Under the pieces are notes generated by a model. That model saw only the letters and a list, made by a program, of their open reading frames with translations, was not told the origin of the DNA and searched no databases. Positions 31,640-43,430 of a stretch of 64,000 nt of DNA are shown piece after piece (position 1 is the first letter of the stretch; every line of letters begins with the position of its first letter). The translations under genes were made by a program, and so were the position numbers. The stretch spans positions 96,810-160,809 of the forward strand of contig VCMS01000112.1 of the NCBI GenBank assembly GCA_022539475.1, in the 5' to 3' direction. The stretch comes from Gracilaria domingensis (lineage: Eukaryota; Rhodophyta; Florideophyceae; Gracilariales; Gracilariaceae).

Positions 31640-32414
31640 TCAGGCAGTGGTGTATTTTTCATCTCCGAGTAGGTTTTCTAGCTGTATGAAGTTTATACAT
31701 GATAGTATCATGAGCAATAACAATGGTGATCTCAGAACCACTACCAAGACACAGCCGTCTGTAACAATGCACCATCTGTTCGACAATTTTCTCCACGGTG
31801 TTGAACACTTGAACCGTTTGACCCATAACATCAGCTAAAAACTTGTACGCAACCTCGGTGTCATCCATGGTACGTAGTTGAAGCCAAAACCACTGAATTC
31901 GTTTTGCGAAAGTGCTGCATTAGTGCTCTAATGACGTTTTTATGGTAAGCGCTGGAGCCACAGCAGCCACTTGAGATGCGAAATCTGAAGAAGAAGACTT
32001 GTGACGACTCGAGTCCGTCGGTATGTCGTTGATTCGCTTATTATCAGGAGACGGTACAAGTGACGGCTTTGGCAGCTCTACCCTAGAAAAACGAAGCGAT
32101 GGCCAATCGCCTGCTACATTTCGGCTTAGACAACCACCCTTGTTGTGGCAAGATGACGAAAACGTTTTTGACACGCAATGACAACGATGAGTGGCACAAA
32201 ATCCTCTTTGGTAAAGCGGGCTGTCTTTTGGCACACTTGGATTCGTTGTGAAAAGTAAACAAGTATTGTAGCCCATTGGAAGCGATGAAGATGAAGAAGG
32301 TTCAGTGGTTGAAGCTGAAGGGTGCTCTGGAGAGTCATTCATAATTTTTGAGCAGTGCAAACGACGATAGTGGGGAGCGATATGTGAACCAAAGCGGAGA
32401 GGTATTCTGAACAA
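31640..32414 (-). pseudogene. Uncharacterised Ser-rich open frame, probably decayed
   Basis: The minus strand has an open stretch of 164 codons (32414-31920) with a Ser/Thr-rich region and a Cys/His cluster (CATHRCHCVSK, then CHNKGGC). A second stretch in another frame follows to 31659. The Cys/His spacing is not a known finger. No family was recognised. The solo LTR at 30573 lies just beyond it. Confidence 0.3.
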
Positions 32415-32740
32415 GAATTGCGTTTTGAGAAGATGAGCTACACACGGATTCGATTATTAAAAGCAAAAACCTTTGGAGCTCAATGCAGCAGCAAGTTGCC
32501 GCCGGCAATGTTCTACATGGAAAAATCTACAAACACTGACAAGTTGGTCAGTGATACTGACGTTGGTTGTGGACTGCAAGAAGCATAGTAGAGGAAATGT
32601 TGAACATGTCTAGAACTTGGTTAAATAAAGTTTTAAAGTAGATGAAAACCGATACAGAAGGTCGTCACAGACAAAAGTTTTGCACTCTAACAGGTCACGG
32701 TAGGGGTGACGAGAAAAATTTTCGAGGACGTGATAGGCTG

Positions 32741-33015
32741 ATTCAAATGCAACGAAACAGCGCTCTCGAGCTTTCAAATGCAACGCGTCTGCTCCGCCTA
32801 GCGCGTGAGTTGGACGGGTGGGATTCGCGCGCGCGCGCATTCGAGTGCAACTCGCAAGAACGACGCCCATTCAAATACAACGCACCAGCGCTCCTGCGTA
32901 TTCAAATGGAAAGCGCTCACTCGGCGTGTCACGTGAGAGGGGGGCGCGCCCGCCCCCGCGCATTCAAGTTCAACGCGTCAACGTGCCCATGCATTCAGAT
33001 GCAACGCGATAGCAA
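32741..33015. repeat. Degenerate repeat with about 31-bp spacing, ATTCAAATGCAACGC core
   Basis: Core motifs start at 32741, 32772, 32839, 32869, 32900, 32962 and 32993. The gaps are 31, 67, 30, 31, 62 and 31 bp, close to multiples of 31. Between cores lies GC-rich DNA with CGCGCG runs. A related piece, GCGCGTGATTGGACGG then GCGCATCCAAGTGCAACC, lies at 22490-22535 and resembles 32801-32855. Confidence 0.65.
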
Positions 33016-33899
33016 GCGCAGCCGTCTACGTTCTTGATGCTTCTAAACGCCACCGCGTTCGCTGCCATTTCTATCGCGAACCTCCTGCTCCGTCGCGTGC
33101 TGACATCGCCCCTAAATCCGCTCGCTCGCCCGAGGGCGGCCACCGCCACCGCCGGCTGGTGCCGCCGCTGCTACAGTTGTCAATCATATGCTGTCATTAG
33201 ACCACATGCATCCGTGCATCTTGCTGCGCTGCTTGTATAGCCAACCCAAGACAGCATAACATCTGCTGATGGATGCCAGGAAGGCCCGATTGCAGTATGC
33301 GCACGCGAGCGGGCAGCACGCCGCCGCTACTGTGCGTCAGACTACACTGCTGTCATGCCCTGACCACCGGCAAGTCGCGCTTCAGCTTGCCGCCGCATCC
33401 TCCGTGACCGATTCCGATTCTGTCGTGAGCCAGCTGTGACTCGTCGCCAGTACACTGGCCGCAGGTACACTGCGGAGAGCTGCGCTTTTAGCTAGTGAGG
33501 AGGGGCGTGGCCTCACGCAAGCTTGTGTCGTGCTCTGTGTGCGGCTTGGATAATGTTGTGCAGGTTGTTGACGATGGAGCATCATGATGAGACAGGGCGC
33601 GACTGCTTGGCTGTTGTGCGACGTGCAGAAGATGAGAGTAGGAGAGATTATTGGTATGCAAACTGTTTTCCATCACTGCGTTGGATTCGGCACACTGCAC
33701 AACCAATGGTGGTTTCGACGTAGCAGCATGAGGCATGGATACGACGTCGGCTTCGGAGAAGAGGGAGAAGACAGTGACACAAGGTGTATAAAAGCTTCAT
33801 GTGGTTGGATACCGTGGTGACGTGTGGCGAAAGGCCCTTAAACAAAATGAAGGAAATTAAAAACCTGCATAAATTGATTGCAATAGCTTGCAAGCTGAG
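33016..33899. other. Stretch without a recognised gene
   Basis: GC-rich at 33100-33180, otherwise plain. Short open frames on both strands have no recognisable domain. Confidence 0.45.
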
Positions 33900-34463
33900 T
33901 GCTACATGACGGGTGGTGCCAAGATGAAACATGAGGTTTGGACAGAAAGCGAGGAAATTGGGACACGTTCTCCGAGATGTATGCGAGAGATCAACGCTTT
34001 TGGGCGGGAACACAATGTGCTGGTATAGCTGTGATATATATAGGCGACAAAGTGCTGCCCACTGATACACCTCGAAGACGCGTTCAACCAGCTTGACGCG
34101 GCCGCAGGCGTCGATGAGCGCGTTGTACGCAAAACTTTCCGGGTGTTGTTGGACTTCATGCTGGCGAGCACCTGGAAGGCGCGGTGCGGCTGCCTGGCCT
34201 TGAAGCAGGCTGGACCTGGTTCGCTTTCGGGAACGGCCGGTGAGGGAGAGGTGCGGGCGGTCTGCGCGCGCGACCACGCGACTCTTCTCGGTGGGGCGGG
34301 TGGATGAAGAGGCGGGAGTAGTGTGCGAAACGAGAGGGACGGGAAGCGGCAGCGCGATGAAATCGGTGGCGGCGGGGTTGGCGGCGGCGTCGCGGTGGGA
34401 ACGCGAACGCATGGAAGGAGGTACGCTTGCGTCGATTTGTTGCAGAAGCGCGTCGTCAGACAT
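33900..34463 (-). pseudogene. PPR (pentatricopeptide repeat) protein fragment
   Basis: The ATG at 34463 starts MSDDALLQQIDASVPPSM and a Pro/Ser/Thr/Arg-rich stretch. It is followed by a PPR-like run: RAFQVLASMKSNN in one frame and then, after a frameshift near 34140, SFAYNALIDACGRVKLVERVFEVYQ. The F-x-YNALIDACGR-x-x-x-VERVFEVY pattern is the signature of the 35-residue PPR helix pair. PPR proteins bind organelle RNA in an orderly code. Only about one and a half repeats are visible before the match ends near 34065, so this is a fragment or a decayed gene. Confidence 0.5.
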
Positions 34464-34504
34464 GTCGTAATGTCGTTTTGTCGTACTGGCAGCGCGCAAG
34501 GACA

Positions 34505-34712
34505 AGTTGTGTTAGGGTGGCTACCCTAACACAACTAGACCATTCTGCCCGCGGGCATGTTAGGTTTTGGATGGGGTTGCGAGCGCTGTGTGTTTTGGGA
34601 GGTCTGTGGACGTTACCAGAATGAGGCGAAAAGGTGCACGCGGGCGGGGTGGGGGGTCCGGTTGTGTTAGGGTAGCCACCCTGACACAACCGACCCCCAC
34701 CCCCCTGCCCAC
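34505..34712. repeat. Two near-identical long palindromes
   Basis: The first, 34506-34535, is GTTGTGTTAGGGTGG next to CTACCCTAACACAAC. The second, 34661-34690, has the same arms (GTTGTGTTAGGGTAG and CCACCCTGACACAAC) and extends outward for about 35-40 bp per side with G-rich and C-rich arms. They lie about 155 bp apart. The core contains TTAGGG and CCCTAA but is not a telomere array. They may be the ends or a duplicated part of a fold-back element. Confidence 0.6.
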
Positions 34713-36299
34713 CGGCACGTTCTGGCCAAATTTTGGCATCATGCCGAGAGCTCCCAAAGACACCTTCCTCGACACTTCCCGCACTCATTACGATGCGCCC
34801 CCCCACTGACACGTTGGCACCGCTTTCAACGTGGATTGGTGGGGAAGCAAAGGGCTGTACATAAATGAGAATGTACCTTGAGTACTAGAAGCGCTTAAAA
34901 CGCACGACCGGAGAAGGCGATTATTGCTTTAAATCTAAATCCAGTAAAAATTCCTATATTGCGGGCACATTTTCACGCCATTTTCCAGCGTTCCAACACC
35001 TCCCAAAACCCACTCTGCTTCATTTCTTGCAATCTTTTTCTTGCGAACTAACTATTCATTCATTAGGCAAGATTCAACTCGTCTCTATAATCCAATTGTT
35101 TCTAAACTGGTAACACAATACATAAACTTGTGTTCGCTACAATTTGTGTACTTACAGACACGCTACACTATTTAAACTGCTCAAAGCACCGAAGAGACGA
35201 AATAAAAAAGAGCGCCAAGACCTGCACGCACAAAAGTGAGAATGCACCGGGATAACCTGCAGAGAACCAGAGTGAAGACAGTAGGTGGTTACTTACATAC
35301 TTACCACTATTGTTTCCGGTGAAGATACAAATTCTACCGATGATGAAGATGAGAAATTATCTTATAGCATCAGCGCTCTGGCTCTGGCGTTTCATGTATA
35401 TATCTAAATTTAATTAATTCGTTCAAATATGCTGGCAATTAGCGATGTAAGCTTTCAACTACCATAGAATACCAAATTCTTAGGGGTAATGGAGCTCTCT
35501 GCAGAACACGAAAAAGAACTAAATATAGTCCTGATTGGCTAACTGCTCTATGATCCTCAGCGCTTTAGAAAACGGGGGCTGCAACAGCTCGAAAATGCCT
35601 AATTCATTTAGTATAAAACTCTATGGAAAGAAAAGGTGACCAGAGTAGTAATTGAAAGAAAAACAGATGGTGGTCATGAAAACTGTTCAGCCCGGCTTAC
35701 TTCAGCTGGTAGCACATGACAATAGTTCCAATGTTGAAAATGTATCAATTTATCTTTTGTTGCCAATGCCAGTGACCAACAATACTAGAACAGACATAAA
35801 TCGAAGTGTTGTGGAGATGCCACCACATGCTCCCAATGGTTTTAGTTCTTCTTCTCTTAAGAGCCGTGATAGAACTTCAGAGTTCTACTTCCACAGATTC
35901 GAATTGCAGCCGACGTCTTTGTCGAAGAGCGTTTAAATGCTTTAAACTGCGACCGAAGAGGCGGAATAGAGCTTTCACTAAATCATGCGTCACGATGGCA
36001 TCCTTAAATAGTCCAAGCGGCCTCTGAGTAGTGACAGAGAATTGTTCTCTTTGGGGCCGTTTCCGGCGCTCCCCATCATATTTCAAAGACTTCGGTCATG
36101 AAAGAAAAACCATGTCAAGGTCTTTTTATCCTTTGGCCTACATCATTCCAAGGAGATCTAATTTGGTGAAGGCTCCATTCAGTGGCCTATCTCTCTTCCG
36201 CGTGGACAAATCTAGATTCAAACCTCTGGCACAAAACTTGCATTGCATGGGGGATAAATTTGCGTTTGTGAAGTTGAGGAGTTGAGTACGTATCGTTCG
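34713..36299. other. AT-rich stretch without a recognised gene
   Basis: I found no domain or strong repeat. Open frames near 35652 and 36031 are short and have no recognisable features. Confidence 0.45.
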
Positions 36300-38086
36300 A
36301 AATGAGCGTGACGCGGATAATTCTATTGCGGTGCTTATGGTCTCTGACTACAGGTTCTTGATTTCTGGAGTATTAATCAGCTTCAATATGCCGAGAAGCA
36401 AGTTGCGTAACTGTTCGAAGGTAGCTCTCCTTGTTCCCAACAGACTGCAAAGAAACAACCTCTGGATCAATCCTACGGTCAAGGGGGTTTCGATGAACGA
36501 CGGAATAAGAGATGTGTAATCAGAACGCTTGAGAGTATCCGCCTGTGATATCCTCTCCCTCGCACGACATATACTTCTTCCTGCCTCGTCGCTTTTTGCA
36601 TATTCTAGAATAACTGAGTATGTATTTCTAACGCTTTTGGTGTGGTTTTGAGAGGGTCTAGTGAATTAGGTAAGAATATTACTGCATAAAGATGAGGGAG
36701 GGGCCTTGAATATATGAAAGGGGCTCCCGTTTTGGTTCCAAGAAGAGTAGACAGAATGTTGTTAGCCTCAATAATATCCGTACAAAAACTTGCAGAAGAT
36801 GGCACACTTGACTTAGTTTGTCTTCGCCAACCAACTGAAAACCTTTTTGCACGAGATTTGTAATGGGCTCCAGAATTTACCGAAGAGATTCTTGAGGGAC
36901 TTGAACCCTGGACTCGCGTATAGAATTGGTAGAAACGAATGGCATTGCGTCTGCTTCAGATGCGGAAACCTCGATCAGTGTGGTAGGGAAGTATGCCACT
37001 ACTGTGAGGTCATCATGGATGCACCTACGGCGTAGCTCGTCGGTGAAGTTGAGAAATATGAGGTGGGGAGGATAGGAGGTAACCGATGTTTGCTTTAGAG
37101 TTGTTGAAGACTTATCGGTGTATACCTGCAGAAGACCTACGAAAGATTCACTGTAACTTATTTCTTGGGAGTACCACACTATTCTACTATCCAAAGAGCC
37201 CATGACCATTTCCTTAAGTTTTGAGGTGACGTCTCTTGCGAGAGAGCTGGACATGGGGTGAGATATTTTCGTAGAGTGGGTCTGAGGTATAGGGTGGAAG
37301 AATTTGTTTTCGTTGTTAGCCAACTGGAGCTTTTTCACAAGTGTCTGAACGCGGTCTCTCGTGTAGAGGGTGGCGCTGAACTTACATCCTTCTGGCGAGA
37401 CAGTTCTTCGATTGAAACCGTCTTTTGAGGCGTATCGTTCGAAAATCGTGTTTTTCAGTTACATACAGTGTTTGAAACGTGTTATGGTCTCGTTGAATCG
37501 CTTTTGCGAGAATCGCAGGTCTCGAAGTAGCCCAATTAGCTCGTCTGCTTCACGATGACCAAGGTTGGAAGCTACAGAAGCCAGAAAAACCGTGAGATAA
37601 TCCATATGCAAAATTACCGAGGGCCTCCTCAGAAGGCACTGGGCGGGAACTGCTTCCGTGTTCTCCCTCTAGTGCCGCGGGACCCGGGGAAGAAGAAACA
37701 CAATGCGAAGTGTCCGGAATGGGAGGTGCGCACGGAGTGGGGTCAACGATGTCCTTGGACATCGGCTCCGGAAGACGACAAGGGGCAGTGACCGTTTCGG
37801 AAGATGCGGGCGCGGGAGCGGAAAGCTTGAAACGCTTGCTTCTTCAAATGGACGGCCTATTGTCGTCTTCCAGCGCGGCTTTCAGACGAAACGGGCATTG
37901 GTTGACATGCTGTTGAAGAGATAACACTCCTCGGCGAGTGACGAACCGGCACCCACGCTTCTTATGTGTACAGTAGGAGACCATGGGAAGAAGAAATGAA
38001 GGAGAAACGACGACGAAGACGGCAAAATAAGGTCGTCCGAGCTGAGAAGGAGGTTGTGCGACAGTCAAGTTCGGCGTCAGCGTCAC
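36300..38086 (-). pseudogene. DNA-transposon-like relic (possibly Plavaka/CMC type)
   Basis: Minus-strand pieces line up: a Cys/His block near 37900-37980 (GCRFVTRRGVLSLQQHVNQCPF) like an N-terminal C2H2-type finger; a Pro/Ser-rich linker (37550-37762); then 37338-36877 with KLKEMVMGSLDSRIV, LLQVYTDKSSTTLKQ and a YPPHLIFLNFTDELRRR to VVAYFPT block. The Y-(T/S)-D-K then P-x-x-L-x-N-(F/L) and VxYFP pattern resembles the start of the DDE core in Plavaka-type transposases. Later pieces run to about 36300. The match is weak and by eye. Stops and frame changes show it is dead. Confidence 0.4.
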
Positions 38087-38745
38087 GCTGGGAACGGAGA
38101 ATATATTTTGAGTTTAAATCACGTGCTTTCGTTCAAAAAGGAACGTAGGTGCACGTCGACCTCAACACAAGGGTGTGCTTCTCTTATTATCTACCATTGG
38201 TTATAAACCTGTGGTTTCGCAACGTTGCACGCTGTACACCTGTCCCATCTCGCACAGAAAAATAAATCTCTTTTCTCCGCCGCCGCCGTCGTGCCTCCGA
38301 CGTCCGACCTTCCGTTACCGTCGTGAAGCGTGCCATCCACATCCTCGCATTATACTCCGCTCAATCGTACATTTTTCCGCACTCTACTTTACAAAGGCTC
38401 CATAAAGTAGAGGATGGAAAAAAGTAGGACGGAGTCATCCGTATCTCACGGATGTATTCCGTGCAGTCTTTTCGTAAGTTCTTCCATATCCTTCTACGTA
38501 TTCTTGCTCTAAACTAACCAATCCTCACCACGTTTCTTCGCGCTCTGCGACATGTAAACGGCAGGAAATGAGTTTTGGGTTACCGAGTTCCCGTTCTCAC
38601 CCTTCGGGTTAGTAACCAATCTTTGACGTGCGTCCCTTCTATTTCTTCCGATGGTCACGACGACTGTAAGTACGCGACCAATTGTTCTCTTCATAGCGCG
38701 ATAGACTTTAGCTCCTCGCGTCTTGCGCTACTTTTGGTTTGTTCG

Positions 38746-38822
38746 TGATCTTGGTTGACTGCCTTTTGCGGGATAAGCGATTCTCAGAATCGCCTATCCC
38801 GCAAGCCAGTTAACCAAGATCA
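38746..38822. repeat. 77-bp palindrome
   Basis: The left arm reads TGATCTTGGTTGACTGCC then TTGCGGGATAAGCGATTCT. The right arm reads AGAATCGCCTATCCCGCAA then CCAGTTAACCAAGATCA. Only a few mismatches break the arms, and there is almost no loop. Confidence 0.7.
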
Positions 38823-39184
38823 GCAGTCTGGTACTTGGTTGGGACATAGGCTGCTCTCTCGTTTATCGCACCTTGCGGTATGTTTGCTGCATGGGCATTC
38901 TTGGTATCCTTGCTTGTGAGTTCTCGCTTCGACACTTTTCGCGCTTCACGATGAATGAATTGTTGCCAATCTAACCGATCCCTTTTCTTATTCTTCTTCT
39001 TTTTGCGAATTACGATATCCCTCGACTTTTCTAGCGCAACGTTTCTGTTTTGCTTTATCAATGGTACGTTTCATCGCATTTCAAATGTATCCAACGGGGC
39101 ATTGACTAACTTATCGATACTTTCTGCTTGCGTATACAGGTAAATCACTTTTCATGCCGACGTAGCTTACGAGTTGCAGGTGCA

Positions 39185-39346
39185 GGTTCCTCAAGTAGGG
39201 AACCATGCATCTGGGCATGGTTCCTTACCTGAGAAACCGAGAGGATGAGGCACTTCGCCCCTAATCCTTTCGGAGTGCGTATGTGTTCTACCGATACCGC
39301 ACTTTGGTGCAGGTGCAGTCTGCGGCAGCTGCTGCAGATTGCACCT
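39185..39346. repeat. Two further palindromes (39185-39238 and 39311-39346)
   Basis: The first has 24-base arms, GGTTCCTCAAGTAGGGAACC on the left and GGTTCCTTACCTGAGAAACC on the right, with about four mismatches and a 6-base loop. The second has 18-base arms around GCGGCAGCTGCTGC with two mismatches and no loop. Confidence 0.6.
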
Positions 39347-39718
39347 ACTCCCGCTCTATCATGGGGAAACGGTACATGTAATATAGCGAAGTAGTGGTTA
39401 GCAAAAGCGGTCGATAGAACAATAGATACGAATAAAACGGTATGATTTCATAATGAGCATCATTTGTACCAGCACCAGTATTCCATGCGTTGCAGGGCAT
39501 CATTCCGCACAAGTTATCGTGTAATGTGCACCTTAATGGAAACTGAACCTAGACTTCGCGAAATACCGTTCAGATAGCCCTGGACTAAAGAACTAGCACG
39601 AGTGGAAAACCCACCAGTATTTACTGCACCGCGATACTGGACAATCCAAGTAATTATCTCCAAATTTTGAAATAATTGATCTCGATATTTTTTCAAAAAA
39701 TTTACTGGACGACCCTTG

Positions 39719-40500
39719 TCACTTTCTGGACGACCCTTGCCAAAAACTAGCATCTGCAAGAGACAGACGTTCGCTTGGAGGAACAACATACACGTTACGT
39801 TTTGCTTCACCCGTTTGGAGGAATGCGCTCTGAAAGTCAATCTTCGCCACGAGCCATTGGTTGATCGTCGCAATAGAAAGCAGCAGCCTTATTCCGGTGG
39901 GTGGACAGGTAGCGGAGTCGGTCTTCAACGTGGTTCTCTCCCGGTCTTTGTTACCATGAGGAGCAATGCGAGCCTTCAGGAGCAGAGTGTTCTCGTCGCA
40001 CTTCTTGATACGATAGAAAACGTGGCTGGTGATAATATTCGCGTCTTCAGGAACCTCTTGAACAGGGATCTCGCGTACAGTTTGCGTAAAAACAGTTTCC
40101 TCTTTTGCATACGCGTTCTGTGTGACAAATGATGGCAGGCCATGAGTCTCATGCACCATAAACTCCTTGCCGCCTAGGATGTTGTATGAATACAACAGAA
40201 AATCGCTCTCGGTGCTCTTTAGTTCTAAACCCGGAGTAAACAGAACCTTGTTGGTGTTAATTGATTTATGGGCAGACGGTGCGGCGATACCTTGCAAGTG
40301 GTCCTGACTTCGAACAGCACTGGTGGACGAGTCTTGGACGGTGTGGGACGTAGCTGTGTCATCTTCTGCAAGTCTCCATTGCTGGTTACTCAAACGCAAG
40401 ACTTCTTTTCTACCATCATCGTAGCGAATAGTGTGCTTACCTGTCGGCTCAGTGTATCGTGTCACAGTACCGGGGTAGTAAACTTTATCCTTTGACCAAT
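39719..40500 (-). pseudogene. Copia reverse transcriptase, N-terminal half
   Basis: The minus strand reads EVPEDANIITSHVFYRIKKC, then LLKARIAPHGNKD and SIATINQWLVAKIDFQSAFLQTG, which match the Copia RT blocks K-x-R-(L/I)-x-x-x-G and DxxxAFLxG with the first catalytic Asp. The match ends near 39720 before the YxDD box, and sequences beyond do not continue the enzyme, so this is a truncation. The region 40500-40840 holds the linker before RT. Confidence 0.8.
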
Positions 40501-40829
40501 ACGCTTCAATATTTTGGCCACCTTAAGGAGGGGGATTATTGTGGGTGGGTGATGCGGTCGAGCTTCGAGGAGAGTGGGGAGGCTCAGCGTTCGTTGCGGC
40601 TGAAGTAGGTGTTCCAACCTGAACGGGAGAGATTATCTTGGTCCTCAATCTCAGTAACTTGAGAAGAGTTATAGATGGCGTCTCGAACAGAAATATCGAG
40701 TTCGTCGATAGCAACTTGCACAGCAGTAGCAAGATCATTTGACGTTGGTACCAGACGGACATCTTCCACAGCGACAGAAATGGTTCTAACACCAGCACCA
40801 GGCACCGTAACAGTGTTGGTTTTGCGATC

Positions 40830-41591
40830 AAGGGACAAAATGGGTTTAGCTGATGTCCATTTTTCCCCTTTGTCGTTCTGTTATTTGATAAAGACCCGTT
40901 CCATATCTACAATGTCCACTGGCAAATCCACGGTAGCTTTTGATCGCAGAATGAGCATGAGTTTTCGTTTGGCAGCCTACTCTTTGTGAGCTTCGAGGAT
41001 GGTATCGGGAACAGCAATAGGGATGTTGTCGTAGACAGGACGGGTGTACCCTTTTGCGAACTCATGGGCAGACATAACATAATTACCATAAAGATCATTC
41101 GATATTCGGAGTGACTGCTGGATAAGCAAGAGAACAAGGGAGGGTTCCGAGGCAGATGAAGATGCGGCAGACTGAAGGCGCAAGAAAAGATCTTGTATGA
41201 TCTTGTGTTTGGACTCTAATAAGTTATTGTTGTGTCTTCGTGGCGGAACTGGTACGAAAGAAACATCGTACTTCTCGAGATAGCCGCAAAAGATAGAGTT
41301 ATTGAAGGCATAGCCGAAGAGAACAGAATCTGGGATCCAGAATTGCGAGACCCAAAGAGATTCGAAACTGATCACTGCGTTGTCCATAGAGGTGCTTGGC
41401 ACAACACATCCAGACGAAAATCTTGTAACAGAGTCCATGCAGTGGAACACGCAATATTCATCCAGAAATAAGTGGTCGACACACACAAGCTCATTGAAAG
41501 CACGTGAAAGGAAACTGAGGGAAATCTTGTGAAGAGGCTGGGGACGAGCAGTTGTGTCACAGTTGGTACAGCTCTGAAGAAGCGTAGAAGG
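40830..41591 (-). pseudogene. Copia integrase
   Basis: The minus strand from 41591 has CTNCDTTARPQPLHK, the end of the zinc-binding site of gag-pre-integrase. Then come VCVDHLFLDEY and MDSVTRFS (the first Asp block), GYAFNNSIFCGYL with D-S-V-L-F-G before it (second Asp region), and NNNLLESKHKIIQDL (the catalytic Glu). It would insert the cDNA. The LTR insertion at 41592 cuts it from its N-terminal zinc-finger part, which continues at 43431. Confidence 0.75.
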
Positions 41592-43430
41592 TGTAGTGCA
41601 ATCCGACGAGTGGGCAAACAAGAGCCGCGTCGCGGAAAGCGCACCGACAGGGTGTTCGAAACCTGCTCTCTATAGGGGTATATGCAGCAGTAGTACCCTC
41701 TGATAGTGTAGAGCAAAACCCAGTGATGGGAAAAGCACTCAAGGCGTTCGAGTCCTTGCTCCCTGTGAGGGGTATACTCAGCGGATGAGCCCTCCGAACA
41801 CGGAAAGTGCGGGTGTAAGACCGCCAGTGGTACGGGATATACCTACGGAGGTTGAGGGGTGAACGGGCCTGATCCAGGAATCCGGCGAAAAGTGACGGAA
41901 TGGCCGAGGAGGAAGGTACCGTAGAGCGGTGTAAGCCCTAGGCAAAAGGGGAAAAAGAAGGGAAACCAAAGGGGGAAAAGAGAGGAATCCCGCGGCGGGA
42001 CGTGCGGCAAGCGGCAACACACCCGGAGCCAGGAGACAACGATGTGTATTAAGCCCACGCGGCACAACTCTATACAGAGACGGAAACGCTACCAATTGTG
42101 GTGAAAGCAGTACAACTGCGCAAATAAGAAACAGAAACAGTCCGAAGACACGGAGTAAAGCAGCCCGAAGGCAAGGCCACAATGGTCAGTATTGCCTGAA
42201 TGATCCCGAGGGATGAAGCTGAGTCGTACCGTACGCGGTGTTTCTCCGGAAGGAGTTGTACACTTCGCGATGGCGAAACAGTTCAGAGCCGAACTCGGTT
42301 GCCCTTTACTGAGGGGCGGAGGTGGCCGCGAGGTCACCTCCTTATATCGTAACCGATTACTTAGTTAAACTAAATTAAATAAATAAAGTGCACGCTTGTG
42401 CAGGTCCACACACGTGGAAGGTGTGCAACCCGCGGCAGCGGCGAGTAAACTGTTCGACTATCGAACCAAATTCACCTGTGAAAGGGTCAAAATAACCACA
42501 CGCGTACACGCGACCATTCAGTCATAACCTGCCATTGCTGGCGCCAACCCCAGGGGGTACTAAATAAAATTAGCCAGAAATCCCCAAAATTGGGCCATTC
42601 TTCATACAACTTTCCAGGACGGATACGTCTCGCATGGCGAGTTATGGAGCATTATCGTCAACGATTCCGCGCACTCGCGTTCTCCTACAGATAGGGCCAG
42701 CGCGATGCCGGGTGTAAGTCCGGGTTGCCCCGATCTGAGCGTGCAGTCAGAGGTGAAGGGGAAGAATCGGCGTAGGTGTCCGATTGTTCCTGCCAGCCAC
42801 AGCGAGTGGAGGTATCCAGCCTAACGGTAGGGAGCAACAAAGGATCAACAAACGAGCCGCACTGCGGAGCGCTCACGCGTGATAAACGGGAAGTCCCGAG
42901 ACTAGTGGGCAAAACCTGTATAACAGGGGCGAGAAACAAGAGCTGTATGACGGAAATAATAATGAATGAACAACAAGAGATGCCGTGACGACGGTCTAGG
43001 ACTCCTCGGGGACAGAGGTGGATAGCAACTCCGGGAATGCGGCGGTTAAGCCCGGTTAGGGACGAAGAACCGTTCGCACGCGGCAAGAAGCTAGAGCCAA
43101 AGGTCTTTTTGAGGTTCAATTCCGGTGCAGTGGCGGCAAGTGCCGCCACCTATATAGGGCACTTGAAAATATCAACTAGAAATATCTAACTATCCAGCGC
43201 TGCCGGCCAACACCCTACACGTGTGAAACAGTGGCAGGCTTGCCACCGTGCACCCGGCATCGGGCCAACTTAGCACACGTGTGCAGAAACACATCCCTTC
43301 CTAGGTATACCCCAAAATAGGGCCACTGCTACAGTACCCTCTGATAACATGAAGTGTCGAAGCCGGTAACGGATCAACAGACTATGAAAAGCACCTCGGT
43401 GCATCCCTCTGTAGGGCGTTTTATTCTACA
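41592..43430. repeat. Solo LTR (copy B) inserted in the Copia element and carrying a nested LTR
   Basis: It begins TGTAGTGCAATCCG and ends GGGCGTTTTATTCTACA. The 5 bp before are GAAGG and after are GAAAG, one mismatch, so a likely target duplication. Removing the nested LTR (983 bp plus its 5-bp duplication) leaves 851 bp, equal to copies A (849 bp) and C (853 bp). It interrupts the integrase region of the Copia relic. Confidence 0.9.
41707..42689. repeat. Nested solo LTR (copy D), 983 bp, exact target duplication GATAG
   Basis: It begins TGTAGAGCAAAACCC and ends GTTCTCCTACA. GATAG lies on both sides (41702-41706 and 42690-42694). The flanks join to restore the LTR B sequence. Some blocks (CCTACGGAGG, GGTAAGCC-type) recall the E/F family, but the whole is distinct. 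Confidence 0.92.

Larger units (their letters stand above)
38087..39718. other. Stretch with palindromes, no recognised gene
   Basis: No domain was recognised. Three long palindromes lie at 38746-38822, 39185-39238 and 39311-39346. The truncated end of the Copia element reaches about 39719. A 16-bp duplicate (GGACGACCCTTG type) occurs near 39707-39740. Confidence 0.45.

Noticed and set aside
32741-33015. 31-bp spaced cores resembling a CRISPR array
   Set aside because: The cores are degenerate, the intervening sequence is GC-rich and not spacer-like, and the window is eukaryotic with no cas genes.
34506-34690. TTAGGG motifs as telomere sequence
   Set aside because: Only single copies occur inside palindromes; no tandem array is present.
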